A stretch of DNA of 64,000 bases from Flavobacteriaceae bacterium UBA3591 (lineage in GTDB: Bacteria; Bacteroidota; Bacteroidia; Flavobacteriales; Flavobacteriaceae). The notes under the pieces are model-generated. The model was given only the letters and a program-made list of their open reading frames with translations, ran no database searches and was not told the origin of the DNA. The stretch's first letter is position 1. Each line of letters opens with the position of its first letter. The DNA lies in NCBI GenBank assembly GCA_002375695.1, contig DFMO01000015.1, forward strand, positions 124,001 through 188,000, read 5' to 3'. Positions 25,060-34,113 of the stretch are shown here, in pieces. A program made the translations under genes and the position numbers.

Positions 25060-26475
25060 CTACTGTAAGGTAACATTGCTGTAGTTTGAATTAATGGTAA
25101 TGGTTTTAGTTGAATTATTATTTTGTTTAAACCCTTTGGCTACCACTTTATTTGCGCTTTTAGATTCTTTTAATTTAAGCGATTTTGGATACTTTAGAGT
25201 AGATCTATCGCCGGTAAAGTAAAAGCTAAAAGCCCCCGAAGGTATTTGTAATTGAGCGTCGGTGTTTTCGAGTCTAATATCTAAAGTCTCAAAACTATCT
25301 GCAATATTTGCAATGCGTAAATCGCCAAAAGAGCCCGACAAAAAAGCTTGGTTCGTAATGTTACCAATATTTACATCGCTAGAATTAGCCTGAAGATTTA
25401 AACTTTCAACGGTGTCTATTTCGCAATTTTCGACAAAATTAAGGTTTAACACACCTGCTTCCCACACTTCAATTTTTACAGGAGCATATGCCGCTTGTAT
25501 TTGTGTTTTTGCGCCTTGTAAAGATTGTGCCGTAAAGGGTGTATAATTTAATGAGGCATGTAAATTAAGTGCATCTTCCATTTCTAAATTGCCGTATCGC
25601 ATTTTAATATTTGTTTTGGCATCTTTTGGCAACTTAATTACAATGGTTCTTTTTATCTTACTCATAGGCTTTGTAGCCCCAGTTTTACTAATATAGATTG
25701 AAGTTCCGTGAGGCGTTTTGGTCACTTTTTTAGTGTACTCGCCATCTGCGTTTTCCATTTCTTTTTCAAACTGTTGGGCCCAAGCTTCCATTTTTTTACC
25801 ATAGGCCTCACCCCAGGCTTCCATTTGTTTTCCAAAATTTTCGCCCCAGGCTTCCATTTTGTGTTCGTAGATTTGTGCAACACTATCGGCGTATTGTTCA
25901 TTCCACGCTTCTCCAAAGTTATTACCCCACTCTTCCATTCGTTTTTCAAAATCTTTACCAAATTTCTTTTCAATTTTGGCTTCAAACTTTTTCATATAGC
26001 CTTCTTCATCCTTTTTAAATTCTTCAAAATCGAATTGAATATTTCCTATGTTTTCAAATAAATCGGCGGGTAAAGAGGGCACATTTATATTTTTAATCAT
26101 AGGCCCTATCATATTGTCCATCATTGGACCAATAAAATCCATGGATGGTAACGCAGCCAAATCAAAATCCTGCGATTTAACGTTTGAAGAAACAACTACA
26201 CTTTTACTATTGCCGGTAATGTTTAAATTCCAGTCGGTAAAATGTTTGGTTTTTTCTTCTTCCGAAAGTTTTTCGCCGTCAATATAGGCTTCAACCTCAA
26301 CCTTATTTCTATTCCAAGGTTTAAAAACCACGTGGGTGTACGAGGTGCTTACAGACACTTCTACGTTGTCTTGGACGTTAAAACTTTCTTTTACGCCACT
26401 CTGCGAATAACCTACGGTAGCTAACAGCAGCATTAAAATTGCTGTTCTAAGATTGTATTGCTTTAAATGTTTCAT
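25060..26475 (-). CDS. DUF4097-like secreted protein with 11-residue MEAWG repeats
   Basis: A 471-residue protein with a signal peptide (LRTAILMLLLATVGYSQ), an N-terminal beta region (VEVSVSTSYTHVVFKPW), a charged helical insert at about residues 165-245, and a beta-helical C-terminal part like DUF4097 adhesin-type proteins. The insert holds consecutive 11-residue units MEAWGENFGKQ, MEAWGEAYGKK, MEAWAQQFEKE and a more distant MEEWGNNFGEA, encoded with an exact 33-base period. It overlaps the anti-sigma-like gene by 29 bases, so it is the third gene of the ECF sigma operon and a likely output or sensor of that circuit. Function unknown. Confidence 0.75.
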   Translation of the reverse strand: MKHLKQYNLRTAILMLLLATVGYSQSGVKESFNVQDNVEVSVSTSYTHVVFKPWNRNKVEVEAYIDGEKLSEEEKTKHFTDWNLNITGNSKSVVVSSNVKSQDFDLAALPSMDFIGPMMDNMIGPMIKNINVPSLPADLFENIGNIQFDFEEFKKDEEGYMKKFEAKIEKKFGKDFEKRMEEWGNNFGEAWNEQYADSVAQIYEHKMEAWGENFGKQMEAWGEAYGKKMEAWAQQFEKEMENADGEYTKKVTKTPHGTSIYISKTGATKPMSKIKRTIVIKLPKDAKTNIKMRYGNLEMEDALNLHASLNYTPFTAQSLQGAKTQIQAAYAPVKIEVWEAGVLNLNFVENCEIDTVESLNLQANSSDVNIGNITNQAFLSGSFGDLRIANIADSFETLDIRLENTDAQLQIPSGAFSFYFTGDRSTLKYPKSLKLKESKSANKVVAKGFKQNNNSTKTITINSNYSNVTLQ

Positions 26476-27067
26476 TGTTTTGAGTTTTAAGTTCTTTTAA
26501 TTTGTTTTTAAGTCTGAACAGCAAATCCAAACGTCTTTTCAAATTATCTATTAAGGCAGTTATAGTAGCTTCTGTTGGGCCTACATTGTTTAATTCGGTA
26601 TTAAGTGCCGCATATTCTTTATCTAATTGTGCAAGCCGTTGCATATACCCATCTACGACGTCTTTATTTTCATCGGTAATTTTTAACGAAGCCAATTGTA
26701 CGTTAATCCCCGCCGTGTAATATGTTTCAATCTTTTTTAAATCGGGAGATATATTGGCTAAAGTAATTTTGGGTGTGCTATTGGCATTGGGGGTTTCTGT
26801 AGTGTTTTCAACCACACTATTATTTGTATTTGTTGAATTTATAGACCCGTTGTTAGCTAATTGGTGATACCCAAAAAAGCTTACTGCCAAAAACACCACT
26901 AGCACAGCAGCTATTTTTAACCAAAGGGTTAACGGATTAGTTTTATGAGTTGAAGGATTTGTAAAAGCATTATCTAATTTTGCTTCAAACCGTGCTTCGT
27001 GGCCCTTTGGAAGGGAATTTGGCTTTGGCGTATAATCCTCAAATAATTTTTTAATATCCTGTGCCAT
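26447..27067 (-). CDS. membrane anti-sigma-factor-like protein
   Basis: A 206-residue single-pass protein: cytoplasmic N-terminus of about 45 residues, one membrane helix (about 48-67, LWLKIAAVLVVFLAVSFFGY), an Asn/Thr-rich periplasmic linker and a C-terminal coiled coil (NLKRRLDLLFRLKNKLKEL). It overlaps the ECF sigma gene by 17 bases and the downstream gene by 29. Position and topology are those of an anti-sigma factor; no zinc-binding HxxxCxxC motif is seen. Confidence 0.7.
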   Translation of the reverse strand: MAQDIKKLFEDYTPKPNSLPKGHEARFEAKLDNAFTNPSTHKTNPLTLWLKIAAVLVVFLAVSFFGYHQLANNGSINSTNTNNSVVENTTETPNANSTPKITLANISPDLKKIETYYTAGINVQLASLKITDENKDVVDGYMQRLAQLDKEYAALNTELNNVGPTEATITALIDNLKRRLDLLFRLKNKLKELKTQNNETFKAIQS

Positions 27068-27596
27068 AACGCAAGTGTTTAAGTTTTTCTTTCAATTTTA
27101 ATTTTCCTCTGTGCAGGTATGTTCGCGATGCATTTTCTGAAATTTTAAGTATTTCAGAAATCTCTTTGTGATCATACCCTTCCAATAAAAACAACTTTAC
27201 AGTAAGCTTGTAATTTTCAGTTAGCTCTTCAATTGCTTCTAAAATTTCTTGGGCCGAAGATTCATCTTCAAACACCCAATCGTCTTCATCTGTAACTAAG
27301 GTGAAAACCTCTTCATTTAAAGACTGTAATTTTAATTGGTTTTTTTTAAGTGAATCTAAACAAGTATTAATTACAATACGTTTTAACCACGCCCCAAAAC
27401 TCACATCGCCCTGAAATTGATATAATTTGCAAAACGCTTTAATAAAAGCCTCTTGCATGGCGTCTTCGGCTGCAGCAGTATCTTTAAGATATCTATTGGC
27501 AACAATAAACATACCTTCACAATACCTGCCATATAAGGTCATTTGAGCTTTTCGGTCTCGGTTTTTACACTGCTCTATAAGTTGTAAATCGGACAA
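27051..27596 (-). CDS. ECF RNA polymerase sigma factor
   Basis: A 181-residue sigma-70 family protein with region 2 (GMFIVANRYLKDTAAAEDAMQEAFIKAF, residues about 28-55) and region 4 with YKLTVKLFLLEGYDHKEISEILKIS as HTH, split here around residue 150. It heads a three-gene overlapping operon with the anti-sigma-like and the 11-residue repeat protein. It probably directs its own operon and envelope-related genes; no upstream consensus promoter could be fixed with certainty. Confidence 0.9.
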   Translation of the reverse strand: MSDLQLIEQCKNRDRKAQMTLYGRYCEGMFIVANRYLKDTAAAEDAMQEAFIKAFCKLYQFQGDVSFGAWLKRIVINTCLDSLKKNQLKLQSLNEEVFTLVTDEDDWVFEDESSAQEILEAIEELTENYKLTVKLFLLEGYDHKEISEILKISENASRTYLHRGKLKLKEKLKHLRYGTGY

Positions 27597-27745
27597 ACTA
27601 GTTGATTTTTTTGGTTGCTGTTCTCTTAAAAGACGAAGGTTTTAATAAAATGTTGCAGTTACTGTTTATTTTTTATGAAATATTTGAGATTTAGTTTTTT
27701 ATCATGATTTAAATTTATTCTAACTTTGATAAAATTGTGAAAACT

Positions 27746-28273
27746 ATGAAAAAGAACTACACTGACTTTGAGAGGCTTAACAGGCTTTTAGTAGCCTGTT
27801 TTGAAGCAGAAAAGCTGTATTATAATGCGGCTCAAGATGCACAAACTACAGAACTTAAGCGATTTTTAAATTATATGGCTGTTGAGCGCAATAGGATGAG
27901 CCATGATATTTCCAACGAATTGAGTTCGAGAGATATTGAACCTTTAAAACAAGACGCCGAAAAGGGCAATTTGGATCGCACTTGGCACGAAATTAAAGAG
28001 GCATTAGAAAATTTTGACGCAAAGTCTATTGTTAATTCTTGTATTAATCGCGACCGTAACAATATTAAGAGATATGATGAATTATTAGAGCGTCAAGAAT
28101 TGCCAATTCCAATTTTAGAAATGCTCGAAAAGCAAAAGTATCAGTTAGAGTGGTATATGAAACAAGCGGCACAACACACAAAATCGAGTCCGTTTAAAGA
28201 GGATGAAAAAAAAACACAAGTAACAACTAAGGATAACGAAAAGAATAAGGTTATCAACCTCAAAGCAATGTAG
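27746..28273 (+). CDS. PA2169/DUF2383-like four-helix (ferritin-like) protein
   Basis: A 175-residue soluble helical protein with LLVACFEAEKLYYNAAQDA and a late helix LEMLEKQKYQLEWYMKQAA, the layout of PA2169/DUF2383 ferritin-like proteins. The C-terminal 30 residues are charged and probably disordered. A GTG at 27737 is in frame, but TAACTTTG at 27721-27728 places the transcript start near 27735, so the ATG at 27746 is preferred. It ends in a strong terminator. Role unknown; stress-linked in related bacteria. Confidence 0.7.
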   Translation: MKKNYTDFERLNRLLVACFEAEKLYYNAAQDAQTTELKRFLNYMAVERNRMSHDISNELSSRDIEPLKQDAEKGNLDRTWHEIKEALENFDAKSIVNSCINRDRNNIKRYDELLERQELPIPILEMLEKQKYQLEWYMKQAAQHTKSSPFKEDEKKTQVTTKDNEKNKVINLKAM

Positions 28274-28280
28274 TATAAAA

Positions 28281-28305
28281 AAAGCCCCGAAACCGGGGCT
28301 TTTTT
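28281..28305. terminator. bidirectional terminator between the ferritin-like gene and ohr
   Basis: Stem AAAGCCCCG / CGGGGCTTT with loop AAAC, flanked by A and T runs, so it works in both directions for the two convergent genes. Confidence 0.85.
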
Positions 28306-28321
28306 AATGGATAATTATTAG

Positions 28322-28750
28322 TTATTCATCCAAAAGTAGGTTTAAGCTCACTGTTACATTATCGCGCGTAGCCCGAGAATACGGACATACTTTGTGTGCT
28401 TTATTTACCAAATCTTCACCAGTTTCTACATCAACTCCTGGAATATAGCAATCTAAGGTAGCTTTAAGCTGAAGGTTATCTTCTTTCGTCATTCCCAATT
28501 CAATAGTTGCAGTAACGCTCACATCGCCATCAATTTTTACATTTTCACGTTCAGCAACTAACTCGAGTGCACCGCCAAAACAGGCTGCATATGCACTACC
28601 AAAAAGTTGTTCGGGATTAGTTCCGCTACCCCCATCGCCACCTAACCCTTTTGGGGTAGAAAGTTCCATATTTATTTTTTTGTCTTCGGTTGAAACATGG
28701 CCTTTTCGCCCGCCTACTGCGGTTGCTGAAGCTTCATATAGCTTTTTCAT
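28322..28750 (-). CDS. ohr: organic hydroperoxide resistance protein (Ohr/OsmC family)
   Basis: A 142-residue peroxidase that reduces organic hydroperoxides with two redox cysteines. These are seen in AACFGGAL (about residue 57) and VCPYSRATR (about residue 121). TNPEQLFGSAYAACF and the GGDGG segment are typical of Ohr rather than OsmC. It is a single-gene unit facing a convergent ferritin-like gene, sharing its terminator. Confidence 0.92.
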   Translation of the reverse strand: MKKLYEASATAVGGRKGHVSTEDKKINMELSTPKGLGGDGGSGTNPEQLFGSAYAACFGGALELVAERENVKIDGDVSVTATIELGMTKEDNLQLKATLDCYIPGVDVETGEDLVNKAHKVCPYSRATRDNVTVSLNLLLDE

Positions 28751-28844
28751 TTTTATGTAAGTTTAAAAATTATTAATTTTCAATATACCATCTAAAATTC
28801 ATTTCTAAAAGAACATATTCATAAATTTGTGCTAAATTCACCCT

Positions 28845-29930
28845 GTGACCACGAAGAAAAAAAATAGAAGCGCTTTAAACGAAAAAGAAGGAGTTCCGCA
28901 GCCAAATACTTTAAATAAATCGCTTGCCAAAAAGCATTTAAATTTAAAGCGAAAATCGCCTTCAACCTCACAATTAATAGAGCAAATACTGCAAGGCAAT
29001 CAAACAGCGCTTAGCCGTGCCATTACTATAATTGAAAGTAAAGCCCAAAAACACCAACAGCAAGCCAAAGAAATAATAGAAAAGTGCCTGCCCTTCGCCA
29101 ATAAATCTATCAGAATTGGCATTACAGGGGTACCCGGCGTTGGTAAAAGTACCTTTATCGAAAGTTTTGGAAAACTGCTAATTGCTAACAATAAAAAAGT
29201 AGCCGTACTTACAGTAGACCCCAGCAGTAGTATTAGCAAAGGAAGCATACTGGGCGATAAAACCCGAATGGAAGACTTGGTTAAAGAGACAAACGCTTTT
29301 ATTAGGCCTTCGGCCAGTGGCGATACTTTGGGCGGGGTAGCGCGCAAAACACGAGAAACCATTATACTTTGTGAAGCTGCAAAGTTTGATGTTATTTTAA
29401 TAGAAACGGTTGGCGTGGGTCAAAGTGAAACTGCCGTTCATTCTATGACCGATTTCTTTTTATTACTAAAACTTGCTGGTGCTGGCGACGAGCTGCAAGG
29501 TATAAAACGCGGCATTATGGAAATGGCAGATACCATTGTTATCAACAAAGCCGATGGCGAAAATTTAAAAGCTGCCAAAATGGCTAAAAATGAATTTAAT
29601 AGGGCTTTGCATCTTTATCCGCCAAAAGCTAGCAATTGGACGCCTAAAACGCTGCTCGCTAGTGCGCTTCACAACGAAGGTAATTCTGAAATATACGAAA
29701 CCGTTTTAAAGTATTTTGAAACTGTAAAAACTAACGGGTATTTTCAGCATAAAAGAAACGAGCAAAATAAATATTGGCTTATGCAAACCATAGAAAGTAG
29801 ATTAAAAAACGACTTTTTTGCAACGCCCGAAGTAAAAGCCGAATTAAACAAACAACTTATAGCTTTAGACCAAAATAAAACCACCCCTTTTGAGGCTGCC
29901 GAATTAATTTTAAAATTAAAAAAGACTTAA
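28845..29930 (+). CDS. meaB: methylmalonyl-CoA mutase-associated GTPase MeaB
   Basis: A 361-residue P-loop GTPase that protects and reloads B12-dependent mutases. It has Walker A GVPGVGKST (about residues 92-100), the TVDPSSS switch, ETVGVGQSE and NKADGEN (guanine specificity). TAAATTTG at 28822-28829 sets transcription start near 28836, and the only start after it is the GTG at 28845, which gives a basic N-terminal extension of about 40 residues. The end overlaps the convergent epimerase gene by 4 bases. It acts with mutases such as a methylmalonyl-CoA mutase not seen here. Confidence 0.92.
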   Translation: MTTKKKNRSALNEKEGVPQPNTLNKSLAKKHLNLKRKSPSTSQLIEQILQGNQTALSRAITIIESKAQKHQQQAKEIIEKCLPFANKSIRIGITGVPGVGKSTFIESFGKLLIANNKKVAVLTVDPSSSISKGSILGDKTRMEDLVKETNAFIRPSASGDTLGGVARKTRETIILCEAAKFDVILIETVGVGQSETAVHSMTDFFLLLKLAGAGDELQGIKRGIMEMADTIVINKADGENLKAAKMAKNEFNRALHLYPPKASNWTPKTLLASALHNEGNSEIYETVLKYFETVKTNGYFQHKRNEQNKYWLMQTIESRLKNDFFATPEVKAELNKQLIALDQNKTTPFEAAELILKLKKT

Positions 29931-30868
29931 ATAAAGTTGTTTTTAAACCAATCGGTTTGTGCCAGTAAGCCTTGTTTTAAAGTGGTTTGCGGATTATATC
30001 CTAAAATTTTGCGGGCTTTATCAATATTGGCTTTGGTTCGCGATTGATCGCCGGCGCGCGGTGGCATAGCTTGAATTTTTATTTTCTTTTGCAATATTTC
30101 CTCCATTATCGCAATACCTTGGGCGGTGGTATTTTCAGTTTCGGTACCGAGGTTAAAAATTTCACCATTGCAAACTTCCTCTTTTCCAAAAACACTAACA
30201 ATTCCATCCACTATATCCTGTACATAAGTAAAACTGCGCAAGTGCTTTTCGCTACCTTCAAAAAGTGGAAATGCCTTGTTGTTTAATGCGCAATCAATTA
30301 AACGGGTGTACAACTTATCGGGGCGTTCGCGCGGGCCGTACACCGAAAACAGTCTTAAGGAAGTGGTTTGTAATTTTTTATCTCTACTCTTTGCCAAAAC
30401 CAATTGTTCTGCTGCCAGTTTGGTAACCCCATACCACGATGCTGGTTTTGGCGGTTCACTTTCGGGAAATGTAGCTTCCAACCCGTAAATAGAAGAAGTA
30501 GCAATATTTACAAAAAACAGTTTGTTTTTAAATGATTCGGCAAACTCGAGCAAACGCTGGGTACCTACAATATTGTTACTTAAATAGTCTTCGAAGGTTG
30601 AGGTATTTGAAATTCCGGGATGTGCGGCAAAGTGAAAAATATAGTCAAGATCCTTCGGAAATTTTTCGTGCAAGTTATCGGTACGTAAATCTGTTGGTAT
30701 TACTATAATTCCCTTTTCGTTTAGTGCTTTTTCATTTTTTCGTTTTAGCGAAATGTTATAGTACGAAGAGAAATTATCGGTGCCAACGACTTTATGTCCC
30801 ATTTCATTTAATCTCTCAGCCGTGTGCGACCCAATAAAACCAGCAGCTCCCGTAACAAGTATATTCAT
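29927..30868 (-). CDS. NAD-dependent sugar epimerase/dehydratase (UDP-glucuronate epimerase-like)
   Basis: A 313-residue extended SDR with TGAAGFIGSHTAERL (NAD site), catalytic SSIYG and YGVTK (about residues 141-145), and RLFSVYGPRERPD typical of GDP/UDP-sugar 4-epimerases. It converts nucleotide sugars for envelope glycans. It lies next to the glycosyltransferase operon (31060-34014) but points away from it. Confidence 0.88.
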   Translation of the reverse strand: MNILVTGAAGFIGSHTAERLNEMGHKVVGTDNFSSYYNISLKRKNEKALNEKGIIVIPTDLRTDNLHEKFPKDLDYIFHFAAHPGISNTSTFEDYLSNNIVGTQRLLEFAESFKNKLFFVNIATSSIYGLEATFPESEPPKPASWYGVTKLAAEQLVLAKSRDKKLQTTSLRLFSVYGPRERPDKLYTRLIDCALNNKAFPLFEGSEKHLRSFTYVQDIVDGIVSVFGKEEVCNGEIFNLGTETENTTAQGIAIMEEILQKKIKIQAMPPRAGDQSRTKANIDKARKILGYNPQTTLKQGLLAQTDWFKNNFI

Positions 30869-31007
30869 GTGCTATAAAAATTTAAACCGCGCTAATTAAA
30901 AAATCTAAAAGAAATTATTTCAGAAAAATTTATAATACTATTTAATTTAAAGTAGTACTTCTGCTTTCGGTTTTAAACTGCAAAATAACATCTTTTTTAG
31001 CGTTCTG

Positions 31008-31036
31008 TTGTATTCTACAAAAAAGAAATACTTTTG
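31008..31036 (+). promoter_or_regulatory. promoter of the GT2-LAB_N-ArnT operon
   Basis: TTG at 31008-31010, an 18-base spacer and TACTTTTG at 31029-31036, 23 bases before the ATG at 31060. Confidence 0.65.
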
Positions 31037-31059
31037 CAGAAAGTTTTTCAAAAACCACA

Positions 31060-31770
31060 ATGTTCGAATTTACCATTATTGTACCCGTTTACAACGAAGA
31101 AGAAAACCTGCAACGGGTTGAAAAAGAATTACTGGCCTATACTAAAATTGCTTCAAAAAAGACAGCAATTCTTTTTGTAAATGATGGCTCCAAAGACAAT
31201 AGCCAAGCGCTAATTGAAGATATTTGTAACCGAAATGATGCTTTTCATTATATTTCGTTTAAAGAGAATAGAGGCTTAAGTGCTGCGATTAAAGCAGGTT
31301 TTGACCATGTTGAAAGCCCATTATTAGGATATATTGATAGCGATTTACAAACATCGCCCGAAGATTTTAATTTGTTGTTGCAGCATATAGGCGAATACGA
31401 TTTGGTTACGGGCGTTCGTGCCGATAGAAAAGACACGTTTGTAAAAAACATGTCATCAACTATCGCTAACGGAATAAGACGTGCGTTTACCAAAGACGGC
31501 ATGGACGATACCGGTTGCCCATTAAAAGTAATTAAAACAGAATACGCAAAACGAATTCCAATGTTTAAAGGGCTTCATCGCTTTTTACCGGCGATGATAC
31601 TGTTGCAAAATGGCAAGGTAATTCAGGTGCCTATAAAACATTTTCCGCGTATGGCGGGCACAGCCAAATTTGGGCTTTGGAATCGATTAATTGGCCCATT
31701 AATGGATTGTTTTGCATATCTCTGGATGAAAAAAAAATACATCAACTACGAGATTAAAAGCAAAGGATGA
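31060..31770 (+). CDS. glycosyltransferase family 2 (polyprenyl-phosphate sugar synthase-like)
   Basis: A 236-residue GT-A enzyme with IIVPVYNEEENL, FVNDGSKDNS and the metal-binding DSDLQTSPED, like dolichol/undecaprenyl-phosphate mannosyl- and ArnC-type transferases. It has no membrane helices of its own. The stop overlaps the next start by 4 bases (ATGA). It probably loads a sugar on a polyprenyl phosphate that the ArnT-like enzyme downstream then uses. Confidence 0.85.
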   Translation: MFEFTIIVPVYNEEENLQRVEKELLAYTKIASKKTAILFVNDGSKDNSQALIEDICNRNDAFHYISFKENRGLSAAIKAGFDHVESPLLGYIDSDLQTSPEDFNLLLQHIGEYDLVTGVRADRKDTFVKNMSSTIANGIRRAFTKDGMDDTGCPLKVIKTEYAKRIPMFKGLHRFLPAMILLQNGKVIQVPIKHFPRMAGTAKFGLWNRLIGPLMDCFAYLWMKKKYINYEIKSKG

Positions 31771-32399
31771 GCAATTGGATTGTGTATGGCATTGGCTTTT
31801 TAGCACAAATCTTGTTTAGCGCAAGACTTATTGTTCAATGGATACTTTCAGAAAAAAACAAGAAAATAATTACGCCTTCTATTTTTTGGAAGCTTAGCCT
31901 TATGGCTTCATTTTTACTGTTTGTGTACGGCCACTTACGCGACGATTTTGCCATAATGTTAGGCCAAGCACTAACGTATTACATCTACATTCGGAATTTA
32001 CAGTTGCAGGGGAAATGGCAAAAATCGCCAAAAATCTTGCAAATATTCTTACAAATTTTCCCAGTGTTTATAGTGCTTTACGCGTATAACAATGGTCAAT
32101 ACGATTTCAATAAATTATTTAAAAACGAAGCTATTCCTCTTTGGCTACTTTTATTAGGTATAATATCGCAAATACTGTTTACATTACGGTTTGTGTACCA
32201 ATGGATGGTTTCAGAAAAATCTAAGTCGTCGCAACTTCCTGTAGGTTTTTGGCAAATGAGCGTATTGGGGGCTTCTTTAATTTTGACCTATGCAATTTTT
32301 AGGAAAGACCCGGTTTTATTTGTGGGGCATATAGCAGGACTCATAATTTACATTCGAAATATTATTATTTGGAAAAAGCAACTGCGCCATGAAAATTGA
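31767..32399 (+). CDS. membrane protein with two LAB_N (lipid A biosynthesis N-terminal) domains
   Basis: A 210-residue membrane protein with a duplicated block: FLAQILFSARLIVQWILSEK near residue 11-30 and IISQILFTLRFVYQWMVSEK near residue 130-149, each followed by a FWxxS helix and a IYIRN end. LAB_N domains are found at the N-terminus of some LpxB proteins and alone in aminosugar lipid-modification operons. It lies between a GT2 and an ArnT-like gene, overlapping both, so it is probably part of the same pathway. Confidence 0.85.
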   Translation: MSNWIVYGIGFLAQILFSARLIVQWILSEKNKKIITPSIFWKLSLMASFLLFVYGHLRDDFAIMLGQALTYYIYIRNLQLQGKWQKSPKILQIFLQIFPVFIVLYAYNNGQYDFNKLFKNEAIPLWLLLLGIISQILFTLRFVYQWMVSEKSKSSQLPVGFWQMSVLGASLILTYAIFRKDPVLFVGHIAGLIIYIRNIIIWKKQLRHEN

Positions 32400-34014
32400 A
32401 AACAACTATTTATTACTTCTTTTACTTACTTGTGTGGCGATTTTCTTTGTGAATTTAAGCGCACTACCGGTAAATATCATGGAGGCTCGCAATTTTATCA
32501 CTGCCCGCGAAATGCTTACCGATGGCAATTGGTTGTTTACTACAATTAACGGCGAACCGCGCTATCAAAAACCACCATTGCCAACGTGGCTTACGGCTAT
32601 TTCGGCCGCAATTTTCAGTATAAAAAATGTTTGGGCATTACGACTACCGGCGGCTATTATGGCTTTAATTTTAGTGATATTTTCATATAAATTATCTCTA
32701 AAATTAACTTCGAAGAAACTATACGCTTTTATCAGTGGTTTGGTAATGGCAACCTCATTTTATATAGTTGCATCTGCCCGCGATGGGCAGTGGGATATTT
32801 ACACACACTCGTTTATGTTATTGTGTATTTATATGCTCTATCAACTATTTACACGCGAAAGTTTAAAGTACCAAAATGCATTCTTGGCGGCTATATTTTT
32901 TGGGTGTTCATTTTTAAGCAAAGGACCCGTTTCATTTTATGCGCTGCTGCTACCCTTTTTACTGGCTTTTGGAATAGTTTTTAAGTTTTCTAATTTTAAA
33001 ACACGCTGGCTCCCGCTACTTCTCTTTTTTGTGGTTGCCACAATTGTATCGGGATGGTGGCATTGGTATACCATCACTTTTGATCCCGCTGCAGTTACTA
33101 TTACTAAAAAAGAAACTACCAATTGGATAAATTATGAAGTAAAACCATTTTACTACTACTGGAGCTTTTTCACCCAAAGTGGTGTATGGACTATCCCAGC
33201 TTTTATAGGGCTTTTATACCCCTATTTAAAGTCGCGCGTGTTCGATAAAAAAGTGTATTTATTTACGTTTTTATGGACTATTTTGTCTGTGGTTTTACTC
33301 TCTTTAATCCCCGAAAAGAAATCGAGATATTTACTGCCAGTGCTCATCCCAATGGCACTTAACACAGGGTTTTATATTGAATATCTCTTTAGAAATTTTA
33401 AAGAATTAAAAGATAAACGCGAAACAATACCTGTCTATTTTAACTTTGGATTGATTGGTCTTATAGGAATAATTTTTCCCATTGGTGGATACCTATTTTT
33501 AAAAGAAGGAATAAACGGAAATTGGGTTTGGTATGTATTGTTGGCTACCGCCTTGTTTTTTATTTCAGTATTTCTAATCCGAAATTTAATTTTACGAAAA
33601 ATTAAAGCTGTTTTTTATCTAACAATAGCTTTTATAGTTGCGGTTATTTGGTTTGGGCTACCATTGAGTAAAGCCATAACTATAAATCCAGATTACAAAC
33701 CCTTTTCAGAATTACACGCCTTTCAACAAGCAGAAAACATCAAGGTTTACGAATTTTCAGGAATGACCCCCGAATTAATTTGGGATTACGGCCAAAAGAT
33801 GGAAATGCTAAATAGAGATGGCGAATTTATTACTCCTTCGGAAGATAGATTCGCGGTTTTAGTTTCTGAAGAAAGTCTACAACACTTTCACGAAGAATAT
33901 AGCGATTTTAAAAGAGAACATATTGTACGCTACGATATGAATCCCAAAGGTCCCGAAAGTCGCACCCATAAAACTAGGCTGTACCGAGAGCTATTTATTG
34001 TTTCGAAACAATAG
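32389..34014 (+). CDS. ArnT-like GT39-family membrane glycosyltransferase
   Basis: A 541-residue inner-membrane transferase with about 12 helices. N-terminal features are EARNFITAREMLTDG and YQKPPLPTWLTA, the acidic and proline-rich luminal loop of ArnT/PMT-type enzymes. The C-terminal periplasmic tail of about 110 residues follows the last helix. It should move a sugar from polyprenyl phosphate to a lipid or protein at the periplasmic face. Its start overlaps the LAB_N gene by 11 bases. The exact sugar is unknown. Confidence 0.85.
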   Translation: MKIENNYLLLLLLTCVAIFFVNLSALPVNIMEARNFITAREMLTDGNWLFTTINGEPRYQKPPLPTWLTAISAAIFSIKNVWALRLPAAIMALILVIFSYKLSLKLTSKKLYAFISGLVMATSFYIVASARDGQWDIYTHSFMLLCIYMLYQLFTRESLKYQNAFLAAIFFGCSFLSKGPVSFYALLLPFLLAFGIVFKFSNFKTRWLPLLLFFVVATIVSGWWHWYTITFDPAAVTITKKETTNWINYEVKPFYYYWSFFTQSGVWTIPAFIGLLYPYLKSRVFDKKVYLFTFLWTILSVVLLSLIPEKKSRYLLPVLIPMALNTGFYIEYLFRNFKELKDKRETIPVYFNFGLIGLIGIIFPIGGYLFLKEGINGNWVWYVLLATALFFISVFLIRNLILRKIKAVFYLTIAFIVAVIWFGLPLSKAITINPDYKPFSELHAFQQAENIKVYEFSGMTPELIWDYGQKMEMLNRDGEFITPSEDRFAVLVSEESLQHFHEEYSDFKREHIVRYDMNPKGPESRTHKTRLYRELFIVSKQ

Positions 34015-34113
34015 CTTTTTTAGCGCCGAGAGCACCGTCGCGGAGTTTTTTACGTGAGTAAGTTTTCTTTAAACAACCTCAAATTGTGTTGGCAAGTGTA
34101 AAATAAAAGTTGG

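Noticed and set aside
34015..34060. GC-rich, partly self-complementary stretch after the ArnT-like gene, like a REP fragment
   Set aside because: The complementarity is imperfect and I saw no second copy in the window; it may be only a weak terminator.
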